Part shown: positions 4,813 through 5,681 of the stretch, in pieces
Layout: every line of letters starts with the position of its first letter
How positions within the stretch are numbered: the first letter of the stretch is position 1
Assembly (NCBI GenBank): GCA_017885385.1
Contig: JAFNGF010000300.1
Span: 3,751-9,431 of the forward strand
Reading direction: 5' to 3'
Source of the DNA: Planctomycetota bacterium
GTDB taxonomy: Bacteria; Planctomycetota; Phycisphaerae; Sedimentisphaerales; Anaerobacaceae
DNA: 5,681 bases
Translations under genes and position numbers: made by a program
The notes under the pieces: model-generated
Databases searched by the model: none
What the model was told of the DNA's origin: nothing
Seen by the model: only the letters and a program-made list of their open reading frames with translations

Positions 4813-5681
4813 TCAAGTTTTGCGCTGAGCTTTTCTGGCCGAGCTTTTCCTTTTGGTCTCAGCCTGTGGCACATCAGGGGCGTTGGTCTCGGGTAACCAT
4901 TTGGCGAGGTCTTTCTTTATATCAGCGTATTTCGGGTCGCCGGCAAGATTGGTCCACTCCAGCTCGTCCTTTTCGTGGTCGTAAAGCTCTTCCGTGCCGT
5001 CACTATATCGGATGTACCGCCATTTCTCGGATCGCACCGAATGATTATTTCGCCCGTGCGTGGTTAGGGCTGGGCGCTGCCATTCTGCTTTGGCGTTCTT
5101 TAGCAACGGCAGCAGACTTTTGCCCTGAAGCTCCTTTTTCGCAGCCAGATTGCATAGGTCGATGAGTGTCGGATAGACATCGAGCATACTAACGGGCCGC
5201 GAGCAGCGCTGGCCGGGCTGCGTGACGCCGGGCGCAACGACCATAAAGACGTTGTGGGTTGCCTCTTCCCAGAGGGCGAATTTTCGCCAGTGCAGTTTTT
5301 CGCCCAGGTGCCAGCCGTGGTCGCTCCAAAGTACGATCACTGTATTATCCACGTGCGGACTTTTGTCAAACGCATCAATCACGCGTCCCACACAGGCATC
5401 CACGAAGCTGATAGATGCCAGGTAGCCTTGCACAGCTTTTCGCCATTGGTTGTACTCGATGACCTTTTTATGGTCGCCTTCTGGCTTGGCGATTTTTCGG
5501 CCCATCGGCGGGATATCATCCAGGTCATTCTCATTGACGTTCGGCAATGTTACTTTATCGACAGGGTACATATCGAAATACTTGGGCGGTACGTACCAGG
5601 GCAGGTGCGGTCGGAAAAATCCGCAGCCGAGGAAGAATGGCCGGTCGTATTCTTTGCCAAGTTGTTCTATCACCCAATCGG
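4813..5681 (-). CDS. Iduronate-2-sulfatase-like sulfatase, C-terminal part
   Basis: A type I sulfatase of the alkaline-phosphatase superfamily, which hydrolyses sulfate esters, probably on sulfated polysaccharide fragments in the periplasm or outside. About 288 residues are visible. The frame is open to the window edge, so the GTG at 5673 is internal and the N-terminus, with the signal peptide and the formylglycine CxPSR motif, lies outside. Numbering from 5673: PFFLGCGFFRPHLPW (12-26) matches the family's KPHxPF segment with its substrate-site histidine (His23). LWSDHGWHLGEKLHWRKFALWEEATH (115-140) carries the metal-binding Asp118-His119 pair and the active-site lysine region (Lys131). RPVSMLDVYPTLIDLC (159-174) and WRYIRYSDGTEELYDHEKDELEWTNLA are typical of the C-terminal subdomain. 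It ends in a basic tail (ETKRKSSARKAQRKT). The missing part should be about 180-220 residues. The stop is 37 nt from the convergent methylthiotransferase stop; no clear terminator lies between. Planctomycetes carry many such genes. Confidence 0.9.
   Translation of the reverse strand, partial: DWVIEQLGKEYDRPFFLGCGFFRPHLPWYVPPKYFDMYPVDKVTLPNVNENDLDDIPPMGRKIAKPEGDHKKVIEYNQWRKAVQGYLASISFVDACVGRVIDAFDKSPHVDNTVIVLWSDHGWHLGEKLHWRKFALWEEATHNVFMVVAPGVTQPGQRCSRPVSMLDVYPTLIDLCNLAAKKELQGKSLLPLLKNAKAEWQRPALTTHGRNNHSVRSEKWRYIRYSDGTEELYDHEKDELEWTNLAGDPKYADIKKDLAKWLPETNAPDVPQAETKRKSSARKAQRKT

Noticed and set aside
4866..5425. Plus-strand open frames opposite the sulfatase
   Set aside because: The minus-strand frame carries clear sulfatase motifs throughout; these are antisense shadows.

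Overview
The window looks like bacterial chromosome with moderate GC. The iduronate-2-sulfatase-type sulfatase at the right edge, the mix of stand-alone metabolic genes and the dispersed intergenic repeats suggest a planctomycete (Phycisphaerae-like). This is an inference from gene style only: there is no rRNA or marker gene to confirm it.

Layout. (1) Positions 1-939, + strand: an EamA/DMT-family membrane transporter missing only its first few residues. (2) 940-1132: a short non-coding stretch built of fragments of the 'GTCATTCC.../GTCATTGCGAGG...' class of dispersed hairpin-forming repeats. (3) 1133-2996: an AT-richer block of three genes I cannot assign to a family. One minus-strand gene encodes a charged, helical, C-terminally membrane-anchored protein. 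Divergent from it is a tight two-gene plus-strand operon: a small 2-3-helix membrane protein, then a soluble helical protein starting 3 nt after the first stop. Between the divergent transcription units sits a 66-nt imperfect palindrome (1979-2044). (4) 2997-3434: a 438-nt gene-free stretch with a 13-bp palindrome, a good sigma70-type promoter (TTGATT-17-TATAAT), a roughly 190-nt leader with a duplicated 11-mer, and a degenerate ATGGAC repeat just before the next gene. (5) 3435-4775, + strand: a radical-SAM methylthiotransferase of the MiaB/RimO superfamily. It has all six expected cysteines but no TRAM domain, and its last ~32 codons may be frame-shifted. (6) 4813-5681, minus strand and convergent: the C-terminal part of an iduronate-2-sulfatase-like sulfatase that runs off the right edge.

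Working together. Transporter, methylthiotransferase and sulfatase show no obvious common pathway and are probably independent transcription units. The only set that looks like a functional unit is the divergent three-gene block at 1133-2996: two membrane-associated proteins and one soluble helical partner around a shared, structured control region. It could be an uncharacterised accessory module. Nothing in the sequence proves a function such as defence.
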